Shown piece by piece: positions 50,741 to 61,345 of a stretch of DNA of 64,000 nt. Position numbers and translations under genes: made by a program. Where the stretch lies: assembly GCA_007922195.1 (NCBI GenBank), contig ML681995.1, positions 1,067,982 through 1,131,981 on the forward strand, in the 5' to 3' direction. Position 1 is the stretch's first letter, and every line of letters begins with the position of its first letter. Origin of the DNA: Podocnemis expansa. Taxonomy: Eukaryota; Chordata; Testudines; Podocnemididae. The notes below the pieces were generated by a model, which searched no databases, was not told where the DNA came from, and saw nothing but the letters and a program-made list of their open reading frames with translations.

Positions 50741-51469
50741 CTCATTCTGAGCATGTCACTGCTACCACTGATTCCCATTTCCATAGTGTCACATGCAAGT
50801 ATTCTCCAAAACATCAAAGGTTTTTGTTACTCTGTCCTCTCCCAACTTATCGTTATTTCTTATCACATCTCTCATCCTCGTTGCCAACCATGATGAACTG
50901 TTCTTTTATTAATCCTACAGCTGTCTCTGCATGTTCTTTGATGCTGCCCCTTATGCATGGGCTACCTTCCTTGCATTTGTCCATAAAACCTCTACCTTCT
51001 CTCAAGTGTCTCCTCCAAACCCACGTGATGCCTACGAGAAAAAGTTAATGGATAATGGTTGTATAGATGGCTAATGTGGATTGCTGATACCTATTTAAAT
51101 AGACTGTAGTGCTTTATTCCTCTCCTCTGCCCTTTATACATTGCTTGCCAAAATAGATTACAAGCTCCCTCTCCAAAAATGTATCAACATCCATGCCCCA
51201 AAAAGCAACTAGTACTCATGAAAAAAAGTGAATGGGCCTGTGAACCGGCCCATCATAATCACTTAGTTGTTAGCTGTGACCTAGATGGATGACTTAAAGG
51301 AGGACAAACACCTCATTGCCCTCTTTCCAACCTCCCCCTTAAAAATTCTCCTTCACCACAAGAGCAACAAAAATCTCAGTAATAGGCAGTTGGTGTGCTA
51401 TGATCACTGGTTTCATTTTGAGCAATTTCATTGTTTTCTTGGGCTGCCTCACCCTTATGATAGTATAAA
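50741..51469. other. Unassigned DNA, partly LINE-like
   Basis: Stretches such as 'atgggctaccttccttgcat' and 'accttctctcaagtgtctcc' recall L2/L3-type LINE 3' regions but are too degraded to place. No gene. Confidence 0.35.
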
Positions 51470-51605
51470 TCTTTTCTATGTATATCTATTGTCTTATGTG
51501 TAGATGGTGAACTGTTTAGGTCAAAAATTGCCTTTGTTGTGTTTGTACAATGATGAACACAACAAAGTCCTAACCCATCAGGTGTGTTTCTGATGTTACT
51601 GTTAT
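51470..51605 (+). repeat. Ancient LINE 3'-tail relic
   Basis: Reads 'aattgcctttgttgtgtttg', 'tacaatgatgaacacaaca', 'aagtcctaacccatcagg' and 'tgatgttactgttattatac', the same tail as at 33610-33745 and, inverted, 50455-50590. Confidence 0.5.
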
Positions 51606-52309
51606 TATACTAGTAAAATGAGAGAGGAGAAAAAAAAGGGACAGAAGTGAAGACTATCCAGACAGAAAGGCAGTCCATCTAATTGTTTTCAAGTTTTTTC
51701 TTCTTCTTCTGTCTGCTTCTGTATTCATTTCCTACTTAATTGATTACAATCCTGGTCAATGATTTGAATGAAGTCATTTCATTAAAGTAACCGTGAAAGG
51801 ATTGAGTATATGCTTTTTCAATCTCTTATTGAGAAAAATAATCTAGATATTAACATCAAAATGAACCCTTTTTAGAGAAAGTTAAATTTACTATATTATC
51901 CATTCTTTACACTGTAATATACCGGTAATTTTGTGAGGCCTTGAAATGAACATATGTGCATTTATTTCAGTCAAAAGATCATCCCGGAATCATGTAATAT
52001 TTAAACTTCATTACATATGCTAATATGTTTAAACTTTACACTGCCCACTGGAATAAGCATAGACTGCATGTAAAGTGACTGTGGTTCAAGCCAAGGAGTC
52101 TGACAAAAAACCTGCTTCATTCAGCATCTGAGTGCTAGCTGATCATCTTTGTTTAATATGAACCTCTGCATCACTTAAGAAGCACCAACTGGCTCTTGCC
52201 AGAGCTGCCAGAAAGTGTGGTTCCACACCATGAGTGACAGATACAAAAGTAATCACTTAGTCCTTGAAGTGTGTTGATTCTTCCTCTTACTACTATCACC
52301 TGGAAAGCA
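51606..52309. other. Unassigned AT-rich DNA
   Basis: A (TTC)n tract lies near 51698-51711. Nothing else recognised. Confidence 0.45.
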
Positions 52310-52700
52310 GGAGTGTCATTGCCCTGGGGAAAGACCCAGGGCCTGAGCCCAGGCCCCACTGCCTCATCCCGATCTAGAATCAGGGCTCCAGAAACCTGCC
52401 GCTGCCAGCCTGGCCCCCAATCCCCGGCCAGGGCTGGGCAAGGCAGTGGCTGACATGGGCAGCCCAGGCCAGATCACTGGCTGGGTAAAGGCAGGCGCCA
52501 TCGCGGCTGGCCAGACCTCAGATACACAGCTGGGAGAGGCAGGCACCACCATGACCAGCTTGGCCTGGCCCTGGATATCCAGCCACAGCTGGGGCCAGGG
52601 CTGCGAAAGAGATTCAGGGCACTGGCGCTGAGACTTGGGCCACATGCCGTGTGCCAGGGGCCAGCAAAGCCCCTGCTGGAGAGTGAAGGAGAGGGTTATA
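52310..52700. repeat. GC-rich block, probably an unclassified repeat
   Basis: GC content is far above the flanks on both sides with sharp edges. 'ctggcc', 'ccaggc' and 'gggccag' words recur in both orientations, so parts can fold back. Three overlapping frames of 60-117 codons on both strands come from the high GC content; none resembles a protein. No termini or target duplication were found. Confidence 0.35.
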
Positions 52701-54283
52701 ATATGACCAAGGATCAAAATCCTTAAAAGTTACTTATATTTTGGGTGCCTTACACAGCATGCTTCAAAAGGGCCCAATCCTTAGAAAGTGTTGTGCTTTC
52801 GTGCTTTATAAATCAGACTTCTTTCAGATATTTCAAATGGGGCAGCCAAAAAGAGAAGCACCCCAAATCACGAGTCACTTTTGAGAAATCTAGTTGCCTA
52901 GCAATTGAGCTAAGAACACCTCATTTCAAAAAAATATCTTCAACCAGCCACAGGTTGGCAATCATTCCTCATCACTACAGTGCATAGTTGTGCAGATTTG
53001 AACTGCCAATGTGCACAACAGTCATCCTGTTCTCTGAGTAAATGAACTTGCACTATTTAATTAAACCTGCTCTCTAATAGCTTTATTGAGAGGACAGAAG
53101 TGCAAAGGAAGCCTGGTTGCTTCAAAATTTATCGGCTGCCTTTTCTGAAAACAAACAAGACTGAAGAGAGCCATATATCCTGGACTTCCAAATAGTATAA
53201 AAAGAAATTACATTAATTTTATTAAATCACAGCACTTGCATACATAGAACATGAGGTGGGCCACTGACTCAGGAAATCAGTATGTTAAAGAACAAAACAG
53301 TCATTTTAATATTAAAAAACAGAATGAAGCTTTGATTTAGGAAAAGCCACTTATCCATGTACTTCATAGTTTGCGATTGAACCTATATTCATTTACATTT
53401 TCTCCACATTACACAGTTATTGACCAAATTACAACTTAGTAGGTCTGTTTTGCATGACAATAGTCCAAAGTTTTTGGGACTACCACTAAGAACTTCACTC
53501 AAACCAATGGAGAATTTGATGAAGGTGAGCAGAACTGGCTTTATTTCTTCAGTGTATAGTCAGGAGGTTTGTTCCCAGCATCACTTCCATTAGCAGAGCA
53601 ACACTAAGGAGTCAACAACAGGACCCAGAGGTCTTAGCGAACTGTGTGAGCAGTTCTTTCTGACTGAACAATGAATGTGTCAAATATTTGTTTTAATGAA
53701 ATATATAATGTGGGAGGTGCTAAAGGGATTGGATTTCTGATCATTCAGAACGCTAAATTAAAGACTGAATTAAAAGCACACAAGAGAATGAACACTGGTT
53801 TACAATTAGATGCTGTAGTACATTAAAAAATTGCAATTCTCCCCATTTTTCACCAGTGATCAGGCTTTAAAAAAAAAAAGATACAAGGAAGAGGGTTAAC
53901 TGTTAGGATTAAAGGGAAGAAGTGGACTTCTAGCCTGGAGCATGAATTAAAAAAAGAATGCAAGTGTCCCTCACATCCCTCTATTGGAGAGAATGTTTGA
54001 GCTACCCAAATGTTTGTGACCACTGCCTCAACACTTTCAGGTAATGTCAGGCAGTTATGGAGTCATTTTTTCCCCTGGGAAGCACAACTTTCTTTAGCTA
54101 CTAATGCAGTTAATTTACTAAAATAAGAAGAAAATGCTTTAGTCACCAAGAGTCCTCTTTTATTCCTGCTCAACCACCTTTTTTTTGTGTGTGTGTGTTA
54201 AGCAAGTATCCTTTCACTGACTGCACCATATCCTCAAAAACAGCAAGCATCTCACCTCAACAAGCAAGCAGGTTTTTGAACAC
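52701..54283. other. Unassigned AT-rich DNA
   Basis: No gene is seen. A (TG)n tract lies near 54186-54199 and an A run near 53871-53879. Confidence 0.45.
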
Positions 54284-54761
54284 AGAGCTAAAACAGATAC
54301 AATGTCTAAGGGGATATAGAGAACAAGGCTGTCCTTAGGGTAGGGCGACCAGGGTAGCCACCCAGGGCCCTGTGCTTTGGGGGCCCCGGTGAATGGCCAA
54401 AAGGGCAGCCTGGTTCAGCGCTGCCGGTTCGCCCCCAGCCATGCGCGCTACTCTCAGCTCAGTGCCCGAGCAGCAGGGAGGGGGCGGGAGGCAGCGATAC
54501 CAGTGCTGAGCCGCCTCCTGTCCCCTCCCCACTACTCCAGCACAGAGCTGAGAGCAGCGCGCATGGCCGGGGGCAAACCGGCAGCGCTGAACCCACCCAG
54601 CCTTTTGGCCACTCACCCGGTCCCTAGCATAGGGGTGGGCTACAGTGCAGCCCCACGGGGCCCCCCAAAGTGCAGGGCCCTGGGTGGCTGCCCTGGTCGC
54701 CCTACCCTAAGGGCAGCCCTGTTCTCTATATCCCCTTAGGCATTGTATCTGTTTTAGCTCT
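54284..54761. repeat. 478-bp fold-back palindrome
   Basis: The left arm begins AGAGCTAAAACAGATACAAT (54284) and the right arm ends with its reverse complement at 54761. The arms match through 'ctaaggggatatagagaaca', the AGGGTAGGGCGACCAGG segment and CAGGGCCCTG, with occasional mismatches. A ~33-bp extra block lies in the right arm near 54627-54660. They continue in GC-rich sequence to a centre near 54515-54525 with little or no spacer. A transcript across it would form a long hairpin. The open frames of 93 and 120 codons on opposite strands mirror each other because of the palindrome and are not genes. Confidence 0.88.
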
Positions 54762-55384
54762 CTGTAATTGGGGCATCAAAATGACCCTAAATCCAAATTA
54801 GAGAATTTAGAGTACATGGATAAAATAAACGACCCTAAACTTCGAGTGAGAACCTCTGACTTTCCTGGATTGTCAAAAAGCAACAAAAAAATAAGATAAC
54901 CAAGTGAGTGAAAAATAGCATCTCCTCTGTAATTCTTCACCTGAAATGTCATACTGCTCTTTGAAACCCTGTGCTGCTCATAATTTTGGCCTGAGTGGAA
55001 ACAGGAGGAATAGAAATCTTACAAGAAGGTCTGTTTGCACAAGATTCTCAATTATTGAAGACAGAAGAATTGTGGTCGAAGTTTGGACAAGTACTCAGTT
55101 GTAGTTTGACTTCCACATTTGGAGTGGCAGCTCCAGTCAGACCAACAGGGCCATGCATGGAGGTGGATGCAAATTCTGCACTTGCCCAAGACTTCCAGTC
55201 TGGGTGGAGCAGTGTCCCCCCATCCTCATACTATGTCCATGTAAGTATCCTGACTCTTGAGTGCTTATCCTGATTCTTTGAACATCTTTGAAATTGACCT
55301 ATTGCTAGTCCAAAAGAACTGACTAAGCCAATTTAATTTCAGCTGTCCATTCTCAAAGTTGATTCATCTAAAGCTTACATTTCT

Positions 55385-55388
<4 letters not shown>
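54762..55388. other. Unassigned DNA
   Basis: A 92-codon frame at 54995-55273 has no recognised family. Nothing else seen. Confidence 0.45.

Positions 55389-55418
<30 letters not shown>
55389..55418. repeat. Poly(T) run, 30 nt
   Basis: Uninterrupted T. It sits about 35 bases left of the palindromic-motif cluster and may be the A tail of a minus-strand insertion or a simple expansion. Confidence 0.95.
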
Positions 55419-55423
<5 letters not shown>

Positions 55424-55449
55424 CCTGATGATCCTTGGGAGAAGAAGTA

Positions 55450-55740
55450 CTTGCTTAAGTTGACTTAATAGCTCCTGCCCTTAAAGTTGACTTTAAGGGT
55501 AAAGTTAAGTTCATTAAGTTAACTTAACACAATATACCCATTGAAGTCAACTTAATAAAGCCAGCTTAGTGCACATTAGAGCCATTTAAGTTGACTTTTA
55601 TAAAGTTGACTTAAACCAGGGGTCCCATTTAAAGTCAACTTAATAAAGCAACTTTAAAAGGGACCCTTAAATAAGCAGGGCCTCCCTAAGGTGACTTAAA
55701 AAGATCAACCCTCAATTGACCTGATTAGGTCAGCTTACCT
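55450..55740. repeat. Cluster of palindromic AAGTTGACTT motifs
   Basis: AAGTTGACTT or its reverse complement AAGTCAACTT occurs six times in about 190 bp (55457, 55484, 55544, 55588, 55603, 55632; starts within one base). A perfect 14-bp palindrome TTAAGTTAACTTAA lies at 55514-55527. At 55478-55499 arms CCCTTAAAGT and ACTTTAAGGG flank a 2-base centre. A further stem pairs 'gggtccc' near 55620 with 'gggaccc' at 55660-55666. Spacing is irregular, so it is not a tandem satellite. It may be the core of a MITE; no termini were found. Confidence 0.75.
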
Positions 55741-55867
55741 GAGCCCTGTAGTGTGAACATAGCCCTTGAGATGACACCTTTAACAAATGTAGAAAAGCCT
55801 CTTACTGCTAGCTTGTGAAAAGACAGACAACCTCTTTCAAAGATATGACATGTGAGTGTGCGCATGA

Positions 55868-56444
55868 CACTTGTGACAGAGTCAGACCTGAGAGCTACAG
55901 GAGGGTGCTGAAAGGCAGATATGTTAGCCCCCGACTTAGCAAAGCCCTGTTCCCAGGGTAGCTGGGGTGCAGCTGAGTTGAGCTGAGCCAATTAAGGCAC
56001 CTGACTCTAATTAAGGAGCCTGGAGTCAGTTGGAGCACCTGACTTTAATTAATGGGTAGCAGATAAAATGCCCCTATTGCAGCCAAGCAGGGAGAGAGTT
56101 TCAGGTGTGGTGTTTGGATGAGGCAAAGCTAAGAGTGGGGTATGTGTTTGTAGCAGAGCAGAACAAAGCAAAGCAGAGCAAAGGAGATCTGAGCCAGACG
56201 AAGCTAATCAGTTGCTTTTGCTACAAGCACCTGGGAGATATAGGTAGCCAAGACAAGCTCACCTAACAGGCCTTAGGGCCCCAGGCCCAGCAGCCTGTGG
56301 GCTGGAGAGCCCAACCCCAGAGAAGGAGGGACTGGGGGAGCTACAACTTCAAGGGTTTGGAAGTGAGAAAGCCAGGCTCCAGCTGGCTGCCAAAACCTGA
56401 AGTGCAGGATCATAGTGACTGAGCTCCCCAGTTTGTCACACACT
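55868..56444 (+). mobile_element. Solo LTR, 569 bp, with perfect 4-bp target duplication
   Basis: The LTR (55872-56440) begins TGTGACAGAG and ends TTTGTCACA, giving perfect 7-bp terminal inverted repeats TGTGACA/TGTCACA. It is flanked by CACT on both sides (55868-55871 and 56441-56444). A GATAAAAT string near 56065 may be the TATA region, which sets the + orientation. Purine-rich words with AAAGCA/GAGCA repeat near 56155-56185. No internal genes remain, so two LTRs recombined. The 4-bp duplication does not separate gypsy-type from retrovirus-type origin. Confidence 0.88.
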
Positions 56445-56689
56445 TTTACAGGAAATCCGTCTCGGCCTTAATGAGACATTTAACTAACATATTGACTATT
56501 CTGACATTGCAATCACCCAATCATATTTGAAACAAACTACCTAAGTGATGAAGAAATTCAAGATGTTTTCCTAAGAAAGCACATATTAAATAAATAGGGG
56601 TGTGTTTCCCAAACTCACTTAAAATTACTTCAGAGCACAAGTCAAATGATTATGGATTCTGAGACCTTTTTGTTTTTTTTCTTTTTTTA

Positions 56690-57375
56690 TTTAATGGCCA
56701 GAAGGAACCTGGCATTACCATCCAGTATGGCTTCCTGAATAACAGGTCAAAGAAACTCACCCAATAATTTCTGCATTATATACAACTTCTATGTGAGCTA
56801 AAGCATATGTTTAAGAAAGGCAACAAAACTTAAAAGATTTCAAGTGAGGAAGAATCCACCACATGCCTTCATAAGTAGTTCTAGCAGTTAATTAACCTCA
56901 TTATTAAAAATGTGCACCTTATTTCTAGCCTGAATTTTGTCTAGATTCATCACTCAACCATTGAATCACATTACACCCTTGTCTCCCAGATTATACCATT
57001 ATCTACCATGAGAAACATCTTCCCCATGTAGCAATTTGCAGAATGCGATCAAATCATTTCTTAATGTCTTCGTGAATAAACTACACGTACTGGGAGACTA
57101 TAGCAATGGAAGCTAAAACATGTTTTCCAGATTTGATATTTCATTTGGCTCTTTTCTGAACTCTTTCCAATTTGTCAACATTCCTTTTAACATTTGGACA
57201 CCGGACTGAACACGGTATTGTAGTAACCATCTCATTTACACTGCACACATGTAACATGAACTCCCTTCTCCTACCTGATATCCCCCTTAAACATTCAAAA
57301 ATAAAGTTTGCTTTCTTGACTACTGCATTGCACAGAATGCTCATGTTCAACAGGTTATCTACTATGAACCCTATG
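56690..57375 (-). mobile_element. CR1/L3-type LINE relic, antisense, left part
   Basis: The + strand carries antisense LINE 3' text: 'ggccagaaggaacctggcat', 'gaagaatccaccacatgcc', 'aaaaatgtgcaccttatttc', 'tctgaactctttccaatttg', 'ttggacaccggactgaacac' and 'gttcaacaggttatctacta'. It breaks off at about 57375 and resumes at about 61200 beyond the Harbinger element. No reading frame survives. Confidence 0.72.
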
Positions 57376-57792
57376 GCCTTGTACACACTAGTAAGTTTTG
57401 TTGCCAAATATCCACTTTTGGTGACAAAACTAGTCAACCATACACACTGGAATGCTCATTTTGTCAGTAAAAATGCTCTGTTTTGATGCAGGAGGGGCAG
57501 CAACTTTTTTTGCGCACATTTTGTCACAAAAGACTTAGTATGTTGATTTTTTCTTTCATATTAAACATCCTCCAGAAATGTTGCAGAATGCCAGTCTTGA
57601 CCACTCTTGTCTTCTACTTTCACTCCATTGCTTTGTGGCAACTAGGCCCTCCCTCTGGTAAGTCCCAGGAATTTCTGAATGTTCCTGCATTTAGTTCCTC
57701 TGTGATCAGCATGGAGACCTTGTGTGCCATGTTTCCAGGCGACAGTGGTGGCTCCATGCAGCAAACATTTCCCTGCCAGGAGCACAGCAAGC

Positions 57793-59331
57793 CTTCTGGA
57801 CCTGATCAGCACCTGGGGAAAGTCTGCTGTGCAGTCCCAGCTTCGTTGCAGATGGAATTTTGACACATAAGGCCAAATTTCTTGTGCCATGGTGAAAAAG
57901 GCTATGAGAAGGCCACACTTCAGCACAGAGCCAAGGTGAAGGAGCTGAGGAAGAACTGTCAGAAAGCCAGGGAGGCAAACTGTCACTCTGGCTCAGCACC
58001 AGCTACATGCCATTTTTACAAGCAGCTGGAAGCCATCCCTCTGTGGGGACTCCACATCCACCCCCAAGACACCTACATAGGCCTGGAGCCAACAAATAGT
58101 GGAGCAAACCCTAATGAGGAAGCGGAGCTGGAAGATGACCCAGACCGAGGAAGCAGTGCAACAGAGATTTGGAATCAGGAGCTGTTCTCCACACCACACA
58201 ACCCAAGACATGCATCCAGTCCCAGCCCTTCACCTCTGATGCTCTGGAGATGGGAGCTCTAGTAAGTGTTTGTTAAAAACAATGCTGCTGTGTTTGGGAG
58301 GTGAATCTTCTATTTAAAAAAATAGGGGGTGGTGAAGTGTGCTGTAGTAGCTATGTTCTCATATGGCTTCCTATTCTCCAGTGCATCTACACAGCATTCA
58401 TTATCAGCACCTTGATGTATGTGGTGATTTCCTTGGCATCATCCACCATGAGTTCATGAAAAGTTTCCTCAGATGTAGTCCCCAATTCTCAGCCTCAGAC
58501 TGTTCAGCAGAGTAGCTGTGTTTCCTCTCCAATAGAAGGATACTGTCCCTTGCCATTAAGAAAGCACAGGACTATGGACCAAAGTGGCACACAGCCCTGC
58601 AGCTTAGGGACCCAGTTTAGATTTGCTTGCATTCTAGCCTCCCTGCCAATGCTGATGAGCAAGGTTTCAGCTTCCATGACCACTTCCTGTGGCGATGAGG
58701 AGCACAGATTGATGTCAGCGCATGTTCATTGAGACCTAAGGCAAACAACGCTTCCTAGCTCTCTCAACCTCAGATAGGGGCTCAAGAATGCTCAGTTTAT
58801 GTGGAGCTCACCATTTCAGGATCATCAGGGAGCTGCGCTCTGTTCAGGAAGACAGTGAGACTAAGGTGGTTTTCAAAGCGTTATATGCATACTAGGACGG
58901 CAGTCACAATAATTCCTTTATTCATTGTTTCTTTTTCAAAGAAATGACCTTTGCTGGCAGAGGCCCCACACCTGTCCACTGTCTCAGATGGATAAGAAAA
59001 AGTGGCCTCACCAAAGCAAGGACGACACTTCCAGGAGCTCCTACACTCTTCTGAGGTATGCAGACAAGAAAGCATGGCTTGGAGAAAGACAATGGTGAAG
59101 GAACAGCAGGAACTGAGACAGGACTGCCAAGAAAATTTCAGGGGGAGCCGAGATAAAGACAAATTGCTGCTTCTGGTGCAAGAGCAGACAGAGCTCCTAA
59201 AGACCATGGTCGTTCTCCAGACACAGCCGCTGCATGCTCACATACCTCTTCAGACACATCAGCAGTTTCTCACAACCTCTCCACATACTCCCAATAAGCA
59301 TTCCTATGAGGACCAGGGGGGGACACAATAA
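57793..59331 (+). pseudogene. Harbinger Myb/SANT-like DNA-binding protein, decayed
   Basis: In PIF/Harbinger elements a Myb/SANT-type protein binds the transposon ends and brings the transposase into the nucleus. A helix resembling the family start (LLDLISTWGK) lies at about 57793. After a frame change and stops, GYEKATLQHRAKVKELRKN followed by CQKAREAN and CHFYKQLEAI matches the rest of the trihelix (57882-58262). An acidic linker follows (NEEAELEDDPDRGSS). A separate frame at 59002-59331 gives a charged coiled-coil-like C-terminal part (KEQQELRQDCQENF, then LLLLVQEQTELLKTM). At least two frame changes and several stops make it nonfunctional. A poly(A) signal follows at 59463. Confidence 0.72.
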
Positions 59332-59462
59332 AATTTTACATCCATCCTCTCACACAACTACAGGAACAGCTGGACATACATACAACTGTGGCACCCTCCA
59401 GTGCCCCACATACACATCCCTGTGCATGCTCCCTTTTTGCTGACCACTACCTGTTGCTTAAT

Positions 59463-59501
59463 AATAAAAAGACTGCTTCAAAACAGTACATATTCTTTAT
59501 T
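59463..59501. terminator. Back-to-back polyadenylation signals between the two Harbinger genes
   Basis: AATAAA on the + strand at 59463-59468 lies 130 bases past the Myb/SANT remnant. TTTATT at 59496-59501 is AATAAA for the minus strand, about 100 bases past the transposase end. The placement suits two convergent transcripts. Usage is inferred. Confidence 0.5.
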
Positions 59502-59601
59502 AATTTAGGTCACAAGACACGTTCCCCAGTAGCTGCAGGTCTCTGCAGGTCTTCAGCCTCATAGTGCCACAGCGATGTATAAATGGCACATTTATGGGTC
59601 T

Positions 59602-60858
59602 TCATTGTAAAAATGCTCCAAGTGCCTCCTCTATACAGATGACTCCCCACTGTGCCCCCCTAATACCCCTCACATCTGGCTGCTCATAGACACATGTAAG
59701 GTGATCTGCTTCTGCAGTCCACGCAGGGCTAAACTTCTCACCCTTACTTTCACAGGGATTGTGGAGGATCCAGGCAGCTATAATGGCTGGAATATTGTCC
59801 TCATTTAAGCCTGACATGCCAATATAAATATTTCCAGCATGCCTTGAGTCTCCCAAAGGCACCGTCTACAGTCATTCTGCACCTACTCAGTCTGGTATTG
59901 AACCGCTCCTTGCTGGTATCCAAGTTGCCTCTGTAAGGCTTCATGAGCCATGGCAGCAGTGGGTAGGCTGGATCTCTTAGGATAACTACAGGCATCTCCA
60001 CACCCCCAAACTGTTATTTTTCTGTCTGGGAAGAAGGTCCCAGCTAGTAACTTCAGGTACACCCATGTGTTCCTGAAGATATGAGCATCATGTAGCTTTT
60101 CCAACCAATCAGCATTGGTATCTGTAAAATGGTCCTGGTGATTCACAAGCACCTGCAACACCACAGAGAAGTAGCCCTTCCTATTTATGCACTCAGCTAT
60201 GAGATACTCTGAAACCAGGATTTGGATACATGTGCCATCTATTGACCCACTGCAGTTAGGGAACCCCATGGCTGCAAATCCATCCACCACCTCATGCACA
60301 TTGCCCCAAGTCACAGCCCTTCACAGCAGAATGTGATTAATGGCTCTGCACACTTGTGATAACACAGCCCCAGTGGTGGATCTGCCAGTTCCAAACTTAT
60401 TAGCAGCCAACTGATAGCTGTTTGTATTTCCAGCTTCCACGCAGCAATTGCAATGCACTTCTCCATGAGGAGGGCAGCTCTCATTCAGGTGGTCCTAGTG
60501 CTATAGGCCAGGGGCCAGCTCTGCAAACAGTTGCATGAAGGTGACTTTACACATTCAAAAGTTCTGTTTAACCAGTGTCCATCATCCCAGACCTGCATAA
60601 CTGTATGGTCTCACCACTTGCTGCTTGTCTCTCATGACCAGAAGTGGCAGTGCACCATGTGCTGATGCTCTGTGAAAGAAAACAGCAATATGGTGGTTTG
60701 TCTTTATTGTCACTCAGCAAATCCAGCTGATCCAACTCCTGTTCTGATTTGGAGCTCATGACATATTGTGAAACCAGCCGTAATGTGTTCATAATGCTGC
60801 AGGCAACATTGGATAGCAGAGCCTGATCTATGTTTTCAGATTTGGACTGCGGACACAC
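59602..60858 (-). pseudogene. Harbinger DDE transposase (HARBI1-like), decayed
   Basis: Minus-strand pieces in order: an N-terminal region with LCRSGMMDTG (about 60580), and a helix-turn-helix region with MEKCIAIAAWKLE and GRSTTGAVLSQVCRAI-like text (about 60490-60330). Then come VDGFAAMGFPNCSGSIDGT with the first catalytic Asp, NRKGYFSVVLQVLVNH, and DAHIFRNTWVYL. After a frameshift near 60005 come VVILRDPAYPLLPWLMKPY with the second Asp and SRCRMTVDGAFGRLKA, where the usual third catalytic Glu is Asp. After another shift near 59835 the C-terminal AAWILHNPCESKGE appears. Two clear frameshifts, stops in the N-terminal part and the Glu-to-Asp change indicate loss of function. Confidence 0.85.
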
Positions 60859-61199
60859 AGGAAATAATGGGGAAACATTGAAAATGGGTGCAAGTTGCTA
60901 ATACCACCCGTGAACAGCAGCAAGGAAACACACTACCCCACAGGAGACTGAAAATTGACCCAAGGTGCTCTGTGCTTGTCTCCTTCATCCCAGGATTCCT
61001 AATGTTGGAAGCTGACAAGTGGCATAGTGGAATAGGTGCCCACAATGCACTGCTTTTAGTGACAAAAATTCAAAGTACAGCGTGGACACTCCTTTGCAGT
61101 GCAGGGCATGCTGTGTGAATGTGTGCAAATGCTATATGTATAGCACTTTTCTACCACAAAAACTTGTTTCAGAAAAATTCTCAAGTGCAGATATGGGCA

Positions 61200-61345
61200 G
61201 TGACTTTTTCAGAGTCACTGTTTTTTAAGATACCATCCTCATCTTACAAGTGTGATCTGCTTTCTTTGTTTCTAGATGTAGAAGCTTACCTTTTGTTGTG
61301 TTGAAATGAACTGAATACTGCTTTGGGCCTGTGTATCTAACATCT
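61200..61345 (-). mobile_element. CR1/L3-type LINE relic, antisense, right part
   Basis: Resumes the text broken at 57375: 'gactttttcagagtcactg', 'tcatcttacaagtgtgatct' and 'tttctagatgtagaagctta', in the order that normally follows 'ttatccaccatgacccc' in this LINE. The match fades near 61345. Confidence 0.7.

Larger units (their letters stand above)
57376..61199. mobile_element. PIF/Harbinger DNA transposon inserted in the CR1 relic
   Basis: About 3.8 kb. The edges are set by where the CR1 text stops (57375) and resumes (61200). Near them 'cacactagtaagttttgttg' (57385) and, on the minus strand, 'gcacttgagaatttttctga' (from about 61178) are degraded terminal inverted repeats. A second inverted pair lies just inside (about 57450-57480 and 61040-61088). 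It carries two convergent decayed genes, as in known Harbingers: a Myb/SANT protein on + and a DDE transposase on -. I could not assign the 3-bp target duplication with certainty. Confidence 0.85.

Noticed and set aside
52364..52717. 117-codon frame on the minus strand and shorter frames on + in the GC-rich block
   Set aside because: Open only because GC-rich DNA has few stop codons; low-complexity Ala/Pro/Gly-type content and no family match.
54335..54739. Two similar proteins of 93 and 120 codons on opposite strands
   Set aside because: They are the same sequence read on the two arms of the fold-back palindrome; no protein family matches.
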